Made by a program: the position numbers and the translations under genes. The notes under the pieces are model-generated. The model did no database searches. It saw only the letters and a program-made list of their open reading frames with translations, and was not told where the DNA came from. This document shows positions 24,763 through 33,182 of a stretch of 34,826 nt of DNA, one piece after another; position 1 is the first letter of the stretch, and every line of letters starts with the position of its first letter. The DNA comes from Ponticaulis sp. (GTDB lineage: Bacteria; Pseudomonadota; Alphaproteobacteria; Caulobacterales; Hyphomonadaceae): positions 1-34,826 of the forward strand of contig NZUJ01000057.1 of NCBI GenBank assembly GCA_002701295.1, read 5' to 3'.

Positions 24763-27432
24763 TTAGAAGTTGTACTCGTACTGGATCCAGAAGGACCGAG
24801 GCTTACCATTCCAGCCATACTGGCGGTAATAGGCGCTGTCGTTCGGTCCAATCTCACCTCGCACCACGGCTCGGTCACGCGAGTAACCCGAACCACCAGA
24901 TGCGCGTTCGAAATAGTCTTCATCGAGTAGGTTCACGCCACGGATCAGGAAGCGGTGCTGCTTTTCATCTCCGAGGAAATACTGAACCGAGCCATTGAGC
25001 ACGAAATAGTCGCCAAAGTTCATATCCTCAACAACACGGTTGCCATTGTCATCGACAAGTCGGGCAAGGCTTGTGCCTGCATAAGCCCATTCTGGCCCCT
25101 GCCAACGCGGGTTCAGAGCGAAGATCCAACGATCATTCGGCGTGTAGGTGACAAGACCAGAAAGGGTCCATTCAGGACGTTCAGACGACTGACGGAGTTC
25201 AGCACTTCCCGCCCGGCCCGGAACAACAAAACCGAGATCTGTGTCCGTGCCATCAAGGCGCGCCATCACACCCTGTACCGGGTTTGGCTCGAGCGATTCC
25301 ATGTCCGTGAATGAGAAGTCCGCCTGGATCTTATCGAAGTCAAAGGCGACATCGATCGTAAAACCCTGAATATCTTGCGTGCGGAGGCGGTTTACTGCGA
25401 CCGACTGATTGTCTTCCATCAACTGGCTTGCCGCTGTGTTACAGAACGCATCCGGTGGCACGATATTCTGACGATTGGCTTCGATCGTCTGCGTATCGTT
25501 CTGAAGTGTCGGGAAGAGTGGATTTGCGATATCATTCGCATATTGCAGGCAGACTGCGCCAACTGATGCAGATGAGAACAGGTTTTCGATCTCCGTGTCG
25601 AAATAGCCAAGCTCGACGTTATAGGTTCCGCCGAATATCTCGCCGTCGATACCAACACCCACATTATAGGCTTCTACTTCCTGCGGCTTCAGGCCCGGAT
25701 TTACATTGGCGTTCGCGCCAAATGCACCAATTTCGTCAATTTTCGGAAGACTGTAAGATGTTCCGCCAGAACCGCGGGCGTACAGGCCATAGCCGAAGTT
25801 CTGACGCATCCCGACTTTCCAAACCGACTGGTCTGCGAAGTTGTCATTGAAGTCCTGACGCGCAGCGAAAGATCCGCTGAAACCATCAAGAACCGGAGCA
25901 GAAACACGCAGGTCGCCATAAACGCCTGTGCTTGACAACTTAACATCCTTCACGCCGAATGAGTCGTCTGAATTGTCTTTATAACTGGTGTTCTGAACAC
26001 CGGCGACGACCTCAAGATACTCGTTGAATGTGTAGGTCGCCCGAGCATTGAGACCATAATCGACATATCCGGACTCGCGCTGATCCGTTGTGCCGAAGCC
26101 TTTTGTCGGGCCGCCATCGCCGAATCCCGCTGTCGACTGGATCACATATCCAATCGGGGCACCGATCGGGAATGGGTTCTCTACGGTACCATATGGCTGG
26201 CCGAAGTAAGGGCTGTTCGGGTCATTGTTAATATAGAAGGCGCGGTCTGTGCTCGGATTGGCATCATCATACGCGCCGCCAGCAGAACCGAACGGGTTGG
26301 TGACACAGCCAGCCGGCAGGCCGTCAATACCTGCGGCAAAGGCTTCAAACTCTGAGGCGGTCTCGAAACGCGTGATCCCCTGAGCGGTCGCCATAGCCTG
26401 AATAGCGTCAGGCAGATCGCTGACGCGCGGTATCTGACATATACGCGCATCAATCTCGTTATTCTTGAGCTGCGGGTCCTGATAATGCGCTTCAAGATCA
26501 ATCTTCAGGCGATCAGAAAACCGGTGCTCGAAAGATGCGTTGTAGATCGGAAACTCAGTGAAGTTTGGCTGAAACACCGTGCTTTGCGGAAATGAGTCCC
26601 GAAAGTCGATGGTCGTGTAGGAAGCACCAAGACGAAACGCGGTGTCTGGCGCAATTTGCCAGAGGTATTTGGCCCCGAGGCTGTTGAATGAATACGGAAA
26701 TTCATGGCGGCCACCGAGCGCCAGCACGTTGTCACCATAGGCGCTCTCATCGAAAATTTCGTGGGCATCAGTTTCGTAAGACCGGCCATAAACGAGAAGC
26801 GAATGCTTGCCTTGGTCATCCAATGGAAACGATACATTTCCATAGATCTCGCGGGTTTTAAAAGAGCCGGTGTAGACACCAAACTGCCCCTTGAACGTAC
26901 CGTCTGGCTCCTTTGTATTGACGCTGACGACACCCAGACCGCCGTTCGAACCGAAGTAGAGGCTGTTGCCGCCGCGATAGACTTCCACGCTGCTGATCAT
27001 GCGCGGATCAATCGCCGTCGCGGGCCAGAGGTCCTCAAGAGGCGACGACCGGTCAAAATATGGCACACCGTCCACAAGAAGAAGCGTGTCGCGGTCAGTG
27101 CCGCCATCAATACGGATTGTGAATTCGCCCTCATCCGGCGAGTAGCCAATATTAGCGCCACGGATCAGACCAGATGCCAATTCACCAAAGTTTGTGAAGC
27201 CCCCGGTTTCGATCTCGTCATCACTGATGAGCTGAACCTGTGTTCCGTACTCTGCGAAATCGACTGCAAGCTCTGAAATGCTGCTATCGATCTTCTGCCC
27301 CTCAACCCGAATGGTGTCGAGTTTGCGCTCATCTGCCCGCTCTGCCCCATCCTGAGCGAGTGCCGGGAATGCAACGGTCGACATAAGCAACCCGATTCCC
27401 CAGCACACTGTCTTTCTGCACCCTTTAGTCAT
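24763..27432 (-). CDS. TonB-dependent outer-membrane receptor
   Basis: This 889-residue protein has a signal peptide ending at PALAQ. The plug domain follows (VEGQKIDSSISE, then FTIRIDGGTDRDTLLLVDGV and ISSVEVYRGGNSLYFGSNGG), then a long beta-barrel ending in aromatic YEYNF. A TonB box-like LDTIRVEG precedes the plug. The frame opens 17 codons earlier, but GGAGAG upstream of the MTKGCRK codon and the signal peptide place the start at 27432. The substrate cannot be read. The phosphatase genes downstream and the HAD and phn genes on the other side suggest a phosphorylated organic compound. The divergent promoter region with the HAD gene is AT-rich. Confidence 0.9.
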   Translation of the reverse strand: MTKGCRKTVCWGIGLLMSTVAFPALAQDGAERADERKLDTIRVEGQKIDSSISELAVDFAEYGTQVQLISDDEIETGGFTNFGELASGLIRGANIGYSPDEGEFTIRIDGGTDRDTLLLVDGVPYFDRSSPLEDLWPATAIDPRMISSVEVYRGGNSLYFGSNGGLGVVSVNTKEPDGTFKGQFGVYTGSFKTREIYGNVSFPLDDQGKHSLLVYGRSYETDAHEIFDESAYGDNVLALGGRHEFPYSFNSLGAKYLWQIAPDTAFRLGASYTTIDFRDSFPQSTVFQPNFTEFPIYNASFEHRFSDRLKIDLEAHYQDPQLKNNEIDARICQIPRVSDLPDAIQAMATAQGITRFETASEFEAFAAGIDGLPAGCVTNPFGSAGGAYDDANPSTDRAFYINNDPNSPYFGQPYGTVENPFPIGAPIGYVIQSTAGFGDGGPTKGFGTTDQRESGYVDYGLNARATYTFNEYLEVVAGVQNTSYKDNSDDSFGVKDVKLSSTGVYGDLRVSAPVLDGFSGSFAARQDFNDNFADQSVWKVGMRQNFGYGLYARGSGGTSYSLPKIDEIGAFGANANVNPGLKPQEVEAYNVGVGIDGEIFGGTYNVELGYFDTEIENLFSSASVGAVCLQYANDIANPLFPTLQNDTQTIEANRQNIVPPDAFCNTAASQLMEDNQSVAVNRLRTQDIQGFTIDVAFDFDKIQADFSFTDMESLEPNPVQGVMARLDGTDTDLGFVVPGRAGSAELRQSSERPEWTLSGLVTYTPNDRWIFALNPRWQGPEWAYAGTSLARLVDDNGNRVVEDMNFGDYFVLNGSVQYFLGDEKQHRFLIRGVNLLDEDYFERASGGSGYSRDRAVVRGEIGPNDSAYYRQYGWNGKPRSFWIQYEYNF

Positions 27433-27634
27433 CTGACACTCTCCAATTGTCCCGACGCGCCCAACTCTGGACGGCCCCGTCACACCGGCGGCATGACCCT
27501 CGAGCGTGGTGCTAACGCTCCATTGCGACAGTAAGGTGAAGAATACGCAACATCTTAATGAACTTTATATAGTCCTATTGCTTTTTAAATTGAGAAATGC
27601 TCAGTCCCGGCGAACCGTTTCTCTGGAGGTAAAT

Positions 27635-28411
27635 ATGAGGCCTGCGTTTTCGGCCAGCCCGGACCTGAACCCGAATGTCCTTGAATCCATTTCCGGATTC
27701 CTGATCGACTGGGATGGCTGCTGCGCGCTCGACAACAAAATCCTGCCGGGCGCAATACGCTTCCTGAAACAGAATGAGGATCGGGTTGCTATTGTCTCAA
27801 ACAACTCGACCGACACACCCGCAAGCTTCGAAGCCATATTAAAGAAGGAAGGCATTACCCTCCCTGAGGACAGGATCATTCTGGCCGGAATTCTGGCAAT
27901 TGATCTGGCCGCTGATACAGGTCTGAAGAGGGTGGACGTTCTTGGAGCGCCCACAATGTTGGACTACGCACAATCGACTGGACTGACAGTGTCCGAAGAA
28001 TCTGCAGAGGCTGTCATCCTGATGCGAGACGTCACTCTCAGCTATGATCGGCTCGAACGTGCCGCCAATCACATTGCCGCTGGCGCGAGACTGATCGTCG
28101 CCAATCCTGACCTGACCCACCCTGGCGAAAATGGTCGCATCAAACCTGAGACCGGCGCACTTCTTGCCGCTCTGCAGGCCTGCATCAACCTTCAATCCTG
28201 CAGCATCGAAATTGTCGGCAAACCCCGGTCGGAAATATTCCAACACGCCCTTGGCAAACTGGGTGTCCCAAGCTCTGCTGCCCTGATGATCGGCGATAAC
28301 CCGGCAACCGATATTGCAGGCGCAAACAATGTCGGTATGCGCGGGCTATTGGTCGGCAAAGACCCGAGCAAAACCCTGAACGAACTGGCCGACTATTTAG
28401 AAGCGCTTTAA
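27635..28411 (+). CDS. HAD-superfamily (IIA, NagD-like) phosphatase
   Basis: This 258-residue cytosolic phosphatase has motif I IDWDGC (24-29, nucleophile Asp25 and Asp27), motif II SNNST (55-59), motif III Lys196 in VGKPRSE and motif IV IGDNPATDIAGA (219-230). The C2-type cap between them is typical of NagD, phosphoglycolate and p-nitrophenyl phosphatases. GGAGG at 27625-27629 fixes the start at 27635; the open frame upstream lies in AT-rich promoter sequence. Its 3' end overlaps the convergent rpiR-type gene by 15 bp. It probably dephosphorylates an imported or derived sugar or alcohol phosphate, but the substrate is not shown. Confidence 0.83.
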   Translation: MRPAFSASPDLNPNVLESISGFLIDWDGCCALDNKILPGAIRFLKQNEDRVAIVSNNSTDTPASFEAILKKEGITLPEDRIILAGILAIDLAADTGLKRVDVLGAPTMLDYAQSTGLTVSEESAEAVILMRDVTLSYDRLERAANHIAAGARLIVANPDLTHPGENGRIKPETGALLAALQACINLQSCSIEIVGKPRSEIFQHALGKLGVPSSAALMIGDNPATDIAGANNVGMRGLLVGKDPSKTLNELADYLEAL

Positions 28412-29257
28412 CGACAGCACATCGAAAGTCTGGCGCAGGGTCGACGTTGCATTGTCGTAATCGCGCATGGCAAGTGCGGCGATCAGGGCATCGATAACGC
28501 AGAGCTGCGCAATCCGGCTCGTCATTGCTTCAGTGCGAAACTTGGTTTCGCGCGACATCGTAAAAAGCTTGATATCAGCGAATGCCTGAATGGGCGAACT
28601 CGCAAAATTGGTCACCACAATCACCTTTGCGCCGGCTTCCTTAGCGAGCCGCGTAGCGGCAAGGGTCTCGTGCGTTGCGCCCGAGTGAGAAATTGTCAGT
28701 ACGGCAACATCCGGCCCCGTACGCGAGGCACTGATCGCCTGAATATGACTATCCACCACAACTTTCGCATCAAGCCCGATGCGGAGCATTCTGTATTGCG
28801 CATCTTCGGCAATTGGCGCCGAAGAGCCGATCCCGTAAATCTCGATGCGCTTTGCGCTACGGATGACGTCAACTGCCGCAGCAATCGCGTCAGGATCCAG
28901 AATGGACAGCGTGTCTTTCAGAGCCTGCTCGCCTGCATGAAACATTTTCCGGCAGATGGTGGGCGTATCATCATCTGGCTGAAGATCTTCATGGATGAAC
29001 TGAACGGGCTGGACGACCTCCTGCGCCAGACTGAGCTTAAGCTGCTGAAATCCTTTCAAGCCAAGCTGCCGACAGAAATTGATGATACTTCCTTCACTGA
29101 TGTCCGTCTTTTCCGCCAGCTGAGTAATCGACAGCCCGGCAACCTCAAGCGGATTCTGGATAACATAGTCGGCCAGAACCTGTGTCCGTGGACCTAGTGA
29201 ATCGTATCGCACCCGAATTCTATTGATGACGTTTGAGACCAAACCTGCAGACTGCAT
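28397..29257 (-). CDS. RpiR-family transcriptional regulator (HTH + SIS)
   Basis: This 286-residue regulator has an N-terminal HTH_6 domain (about 1-78) with the recognition region around ITQLAEKTDISEGSIINFCRQLG. A SIS sugar-phosphate-binding domain follows (about 125-255) with IEIYGIGSSAPIA and VLTISHSGATHETL. RpiR proteins usually sense phosphosugars. It is divergent from the phnD-like gene; the interval carries a repeated near-palindromic sequence that may be its operator. AGGAAGGG lies 9 nt before the ATG. Control of the ABC importer and perhaps the HAD gene by an intracellular phospho-compound is inferred. Confidence 0.88.
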   Translation of the reverse strand: MQSAGLVSNVINRIRVRYDSLGPRTQVLADYVIQNPLEVAGLSITQLAEKTDISEGSIINFCRQLGLKGFQQLKLSLAQEVVQPVQFIHEDLQPDDDTPTICRKMFHAGEQALKDTLSILDPDAIAAAVDVIRSAKRIEIYGIGSSAPIAEDAQYRMLRIGLDAKVVVDSHIQAISASRTGPDVAVLTISHSGATHETLAATRLAKEAGAKVIVVTNFASSPIQAFADIKLFTMSRETKFRTEAMTSRIAQLCVIDALIAALAMRDYDNATSTLRQTFDVLSLKRF

Positions 29258-29331
29258 CGAAACCCGCCCTTCCTGGGGACACTATTCCGATTGAAGATAG
29301 AAGGAATCGCAGAGAGGTCACCACACAAAAG

Positions 29332-29375
29332 TGAGATTTTCTTATTTTCTATTCCAACGCTGAGCTTTTCTCATT
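29332..29375. promoter_or_regulatory. Tandem near-palindromic repeats, candidate RpiR operator
   Basis: Two 15-nt copies, TGAGATTTTCTTATT (29332) and TGAGCTTTTCTCATT (29361), agree at 13 positions. They are 29 bp apart, close to three helical turns. The second has TGAG/CTCA symmetry. They lie between the divergent regulator and the phnD-like gene, where an autoregulating RpiR protein would bind. Confidence 0.45.
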
Positions 29376-29510
29376 AACTTTCGCAAATCTGCTGCAAACT
29401 CGTTATCTGGTTGTCACACTCTCCCGGTAACCAATCCTGATCAGTTTCTGCTGCAAAGAGGCGCACCGCGCATGTCTGCCAGCACTCACCTACCAGCGAC
29501 AGGATTTGCG

Positions 29511-30431
29511 ATGTTCAGAGTGATATTGTTTTCCATTCTCGTCGCACTGTCTCTGCCTCCTTCTGCATCAGCGCAGCTCGGCACGAAGGAAAAACCACTT
29601 CGCGTCCTCCTTATCCCGGCAGATGGCGGCACCAGCGATGGAACACGTGCCGACTTCAGACCCTTGTTCGATGGCCTAACCCGGATGACCGGTCTGTATT
29701 TCGATGTGAAAGCAGGTCAGAGCTATGCCGCAGTTGTTGAGGGCATGTGTTCGGGCGTAGCAGATATTGCTTGGTTCGGCCCCGTCGCGTTCAAGGAAGC
29801 TTATGACCGCGAATGCGCCGACCTTCTTGCTGTTGAAGTCACCGATGGCAGCGCAACCTATTATTCCGCAATATTTACGAATGCCGATGCGGGAATAGAC
29901 AGTCTGACAGATATGAAGGGACGTTCCCTGGCACTTGGGTCGGTGCATTCTGCCAGCAGCTTCGCTTATCCTCTTGCGCTCCTTAACGAGAACGGCGTGG
30001 ACCCGTTGGAAGATCTGTCAGATATCCTGATCACCGGCAGTCATTCAAACAGTCTGATGGCTCTGGAAACCGGTCTGGTCGACTCTGCCGGTGCCTCCTT
30101 CATTTCCTTCGAACGCGCGGTGAATGCAGGCTCTATTACGCCCTCGCGCGTTCGGATTCTTGAAAAATCACGCCCCATCCCAAATCCGCCGCTCGCAATA
30201 TCTCCGCGGGTCGATGCTGCGGTGAGAGCTCGCTTGAGCACAGCACTCGCGACAATCCATGAAACTGACGCGGTCGACCCGAAAATGATCCGTGGATACG
30301 GCGGTAAGATTGTAGATCGCTACGAAACTGACCTGACCGCAGGCGCCATTTTGGAAGCCCTGTCTGATATTTCTGCAATTGATTCAGACTATAAGAGCGC
30401 CGTTCTGTCTCGCGATCAGCAAACCCGATGA
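29511..30431 (+). CDS. phnD: PhnD-like periplasmic binding protein of an ABC importer
   Basis: This 306-residue phosphonate/phosphite/organophosphate-type solute-binding protein has a signal peptide (MFRVILFSILVALSLPPSASA). Family segments are FDVKAGQSYAAVVEGM, ADIAWFGPVAFKEAY, LTDMKGRSLALGSVHSASS and the late helix ETDAVDPKMIRGYGG. An ATG 13 codons earlier is possible, but AGGA at 29501-29504 and the signal sequence favour 29511. The stop overlaps phnC by 4 bp. No C-P lyase or phosphonatase is in the window, so the ligand could be a phosphonate, phosphite or an organophosphate ester. Confidence 0.85.
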   Translation: MFRVILFSILVALSLPPSASAQLGTKEKPLRVLLIPADGGTSDGTRADFRPLFDGLTRMTGLYFDVKAGQSYAAVVEGMCSGVADIAWFGPVAFKEAYDRECADLLAVEVTDGSATYYSAIFTNADAGIDSLTDMKGRSLALGSVHSASSFAYPLALLNENGVDPLEDLSDILITGSHSNSLMALETGLVDSAGASFISFERAVNAGSITPSRVRILEKSRPIPNPPLAISPRVDAAVRARLSTALATIHETDAVDPKMIRGYGGKIVDRYETDLTAGAILEALSDISAIDSDYKSAVLSRDQQTR

Positions 30432-31273
30432 CCGCATCCGCCGCAAGCGCCATACCTGACGCCACTTCTCAACAGACAAAGCATCTGAACGACCACAGGC
30501 TGTCATTCACCGGCCTGTCTGTCCGTTATGATCGCGGACCCACCATCCTTCAGAATCTCAACCTTTCGCTTGCGCCAGGCGAGTTTACCGTACTGCTGGG
30601 TGCCTCAGGATCAGGCAAGACAACACTGATCAAGACAGCAGTCGGGCTTATTCGTCCTGCGTCCGGCATGATCAGCCTGAATGGCAGCGTGCTATCTGGC
30701 AAACGACCCAAACAGCTGCGCAGCAAGCTATCCATGATTCATCAGGATTTCGGCCTGTCACCGCGGCTTTCCGTCATTCAGAACGTCATGGCAGGCGTAG
30801 CAGCTGAAACAAACCTTTTCCGCGTGATGCTGCAAGCCTATCCGCGCACAATTCAGCGTCGGGCAATCGAACGGCTGGTTGATGTCGATTTGTCACCCGA
30901 GCACTTTGACCGACGCGCCCGAGACCTGTCTGGTGGTCAAAAGCAACGCGTGGGAATCGCGCGTGCATTGATGCGCGACCCTGAGTTTCTCCTGGCAGAC
31001 GAACCGATTGCCAGCCTTGACCCCATGACTGCTGACCGCGTGATGACCCTCCTCAAACAACTCGGAAGACAGCGCGGCATAGGCGTGCTGTGCTCACTTC
31101 ATCAGATCGAAATCGCGCGCCAGTTCTCTGACAGGATTGTCGGCATGAGACATGGCAAAATCGTCTTCGACGGTGCACCGAAAGATTTAAGTGCGAAAGC
31201 TCTCGAGAAGATTTTCGGCGCACCACCTTCTCCTGTCGAAATGCTGTCCTCTCAGACAGGAGCGCTCTCTTGA
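30428..31273 (+). CDS. phnC: PhnC-like ABC transporter ATPase
   Basis: This 281-residue ATP-binding subunit has Walker A GASGSGKTT (58-66), a Q-loop at IHQDFGL, signature LSGGQ (167-171), Walker B LLADEP with Asp191/Glu192, and the H-loop in LCSLHQIEIA. Its subfamily features and its place between phnD- and phnE-like genes mark it as PhnC. About 25 extra residues precede the nucleotide-binding domain. It overlaps phnD by 4 bp (ATGA) and phnE by 4 bp (TTGA), so the three subunits are translationally coupled. Confidence 0.9.
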   Translation: MTASAASAIPDATSQQTKHLNDHRLSFTGLSVRYDRGPTILQNLNLSLAPGEFTVLLGASGSGKTTLIKTAVGLIRPASGMISLNGSVLSGKRPKQLRSKLSMIHQDFGLSPRLSVIQNVMAGVAAETNLFRVMLQAYPRTIQRRAIERLVDVDLSPEHFDRRARDLSGGQKQRVGIARALMRDPEFLLADEPIASLDPMTADRVMTLLKQLGRQRGIGVLCSLHQIEIARQFSDRIVGMRHGKIVFDGAPKDLSAKALEKIFGAPPSPVEMLSSQTGALS

Positions 31274-32277
31274 CCCAGACTTCTGCTTCCGCTGCAAATT
31301 GGAAAGCCAAACCCATCATCAGCACACAGACAATTCTGATTGTCCTTGCGGTTCTTATCACGCTCGGCGCATCTGCCGAGCGTATGAAGCTTGATACATT
31401 CTTCGAGCAGGCCACTCAGTTCGCCGGGCAGATGGTTGGATTGAATGAGACCTCTCAGATTGGAGCCTCGCTCCAGAGGATTACGGGCGAAATGTTCCCG
31501 CTTGCGATCAGTGAACAGACGCCCGTCAGCGACATTCCAGATTTTGATCAAAATGAGTTGCCTCTGTTTTCATCACTGGAAATTCAGTCCCGCGAAATTT
31601 CACGGCTCAACCCCGACACGCTTCAACTCGAAACACTCAAAGAAGAAGACGCGGTTCTCATCGAGCATTTTGGGTACCTCTTCTTCCTGATGGAAAAAAT
31701 GCTTGAAACCGTGGAAATTGGCGTCTGGGCGACACTGTTTGCGGTGCTTGTCAGCGTGCCTCTGGCTATACTGGGAAGTCAGAATTTTGCGCCCCACCGA
31801 GCAATTTATCTGCTTATCAGAAGCGCAGTCAGCTTTCTGCGCGCCATGCCCGAACTCATCAGCGCGCTCTTTCTGGTGTTGTGTTTTGGTTTCGGGCCGG
31901 TTGCAGGCATTCTCGCTCTCGGCCTGCATGGCGTGGGCTTTCTTGGCAAGTTCTTTGCCGAAGAGATAGAAACCAGCGACCCAAAACCGCAGGAAGCTTT
32001 GAAAGCACTGGGCGCCAGCCCCCTGACAATCCTGCGACTAGGTGTTTTTCCGCAAATCCTGCCTGCCCTGCTAGGGTTGAGTATTTACATACTGGATCGA
32101 AATATCCGGATGGCGACGGTTGTCGGACTTGTGGGGGCTGGTGGAATTGGCCAGGAACTGAGAGGCCGTTACGATCTGTTCGAATACGATCGCGTCGGAA
32201 CGGCCCTGCTCCTGATTTTTGTCGTCATCCTTGCCCTGGACCTGGCTTCTGCTCAAATTCGCAAACGTGTGACCTGA
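31270..32277 (+). CDS. phnE: PhnE-like ABC transporter permease
   Basis: This 335-residue permease starts with TTG at 31270, overlapping the phnC stop, with AGGAG just upstream. After one TM helix (QTILIVLAVLITLGA) comes an unusually long extracytoplasmic stretch, about residues 40-140, rich in Glu, Asp and Ser. The standard BPD transport domain follows (GVWATLFAVLVSVPLAIL, FLRAMPELISALFLV, ATVVGLVGAGGIGQEL). The coupling loop EALKALGASPLTILRLGVFPQ contacts PhnC. Typical PhnE proteins are shorter, so the extra segment is a real oddity. It is the last gene of the importer operon. Confidence 0.88.
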   Translation: MTQTSASAANWKAKPIISTQTILIVLAVLITLGASAERMKLDTFFEQATQFAGQMVGLNETSQIGASLQRITGEMFPLAISEQTPVSDIPDFDQNELPLFSSLEIQSREISRLNPDTLQLETLKEEDAVLIEHFGYLFFLMEKMLETVEIGVWATLFAVLVSVPLAILGSQNFAPHRAIYLLIRSAVSFLRAMPELISALFLVLCFGFGPVAGILALGLHGVGFLGKFFAEEIETSDPKPQEALKALGASPLTILRLGVFPQILPALLGLSIYILDRNIRMATVVGLVGAGGIGQELRGRYDLFEYDRVGTALLLIFVVILALDLASAQIRKRVT

Positions 32278-32363
32278 CTTCTGCTGCGGAGCAATTATAG
32301 CTTTGTTGTCAGTTGAAGTGATGCCCCCTCATGCGTGGCACCTTCACCATTGTTGATGGCCGT

Positions 32364-33053
32364 TTACAGAAGATAAGGCGCCACCGAAGCAATACCCATG
32401 ACCGCACTCGTTCCGATGATGGCCCCAGCAAGCAAGCGACTGCCATGCAATCGTGACCAAAGCAGAAAGCCGGTCATCGTCATGCCAAGCAACGCTCCCA
32501 CCATTGCGTCCATGAAGAGTACCCAAATGACGCCAATCCCGTGGCCTTTGTGCAGCTCCTTCACAAACCCCCAGAAATTCTGAAACTGTTGCTCGACTTC
32601 AACGCTCGTGGAGCCCGCCACATAACGGGCGGTCAGAATGCCATTCGGGTGACGAAAAGCCCGGGCCCAAATTTCGACAGCCTGCACTTCCTGTCCCATA
32701 AACAGGACTTTGGCTGAACTCGTTTCCGCGCCTGCTGGAATGAATGCTTCCCCGTGGAGACTGAACTTGTCCTTTGTCCACGCGCCCAAGGCATCACCAT
32801 CGGCAATTAAGTTTGGGTCAACCGGAAGCTCAACCTGGCTCACTTCTTTGATCCCGCCAGCTTCAATCAACAAGATTGATCGGTGATTGAGCAGAAAGCC
32901 ACTAACTCCGATGAACACAAACAGAAGAGCGCCCCAGAATCCCGTCCAGGCGTGAACACGCTTGAGCCATGAAACAGCTTTGGGCCGATTGAGGAACCCG
33001 GGAGCAAAAAGCAACCCTTTGGGACGAGGTTTGACCGGCCGTGATTCTGACAT
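32364..33053 (-). CDS. PepSY-associated TM-like membrane protein
   Basis: This 229-residue protein has basic N-terminal residues, a first TM helix in WLKRVHAWTGFWGALLFVFIG and a periplasmic stretch with beta-type PepSY-like segments (VEIWARAFRHPNGILTARYV). LHKGHGIGVIWVLFMDAM and a second and third TM follow near the C-terminus. The conserved His residues in the helices (KRVHAWTG, LHKGHG) are typical of the PepSY_TM group linked to metal or siderophore reduction. GGAG about 8 nt before the MSESRP codon favours 33053 over the ATG 7 codons earlier. The role here is unknown; it is convergent with phnE. Confidence 0.7.
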   Translation of the reverse strand: MSESRPVKPRPKGLLFAPGFLNRPKAVSWLKRVHAWTGFWGALLFVFIGVSGFLLNHRSILLIEAGGIKEVSQVELPVDPNLIADGDALGAWTKDKFSLHGEAFIPAGAETSSAKVLFMGQEVQAVEIWARAFRHPNGILTARYVAGSTSVEVEQQFQNFWGFVKELHKGHGIGVIWVLFMDAMVGALLGMTMTGFLLWSRLHGSRLLAGAIIGTSAVMGIASVAPYLL

Positions 33054-33182
33054 TCGCTCTGCTCCCAACTGCATTGCCGAATATTGGCAACAGCCGGGAT
33101 CATCTCAGTTCATGGCGAGCGAACCATTCGAGCGAGGGAAAAAAGTTATTGCCGCGAAGCCAGAATACAGTCTTGCTCCAGT

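Noticed and set aside
26704..27276. 190-codon plus-strand open frame
   Set aside because: Antisense to the plug region of the TonB receptor; no family features.
28397..28411. 15-bp overlap of convergent HAD and RpiR genes as an antisense control element
   Set aside because: Short 3' overlaps are common in compact genomes, and nothing else suggests a regulatory role.
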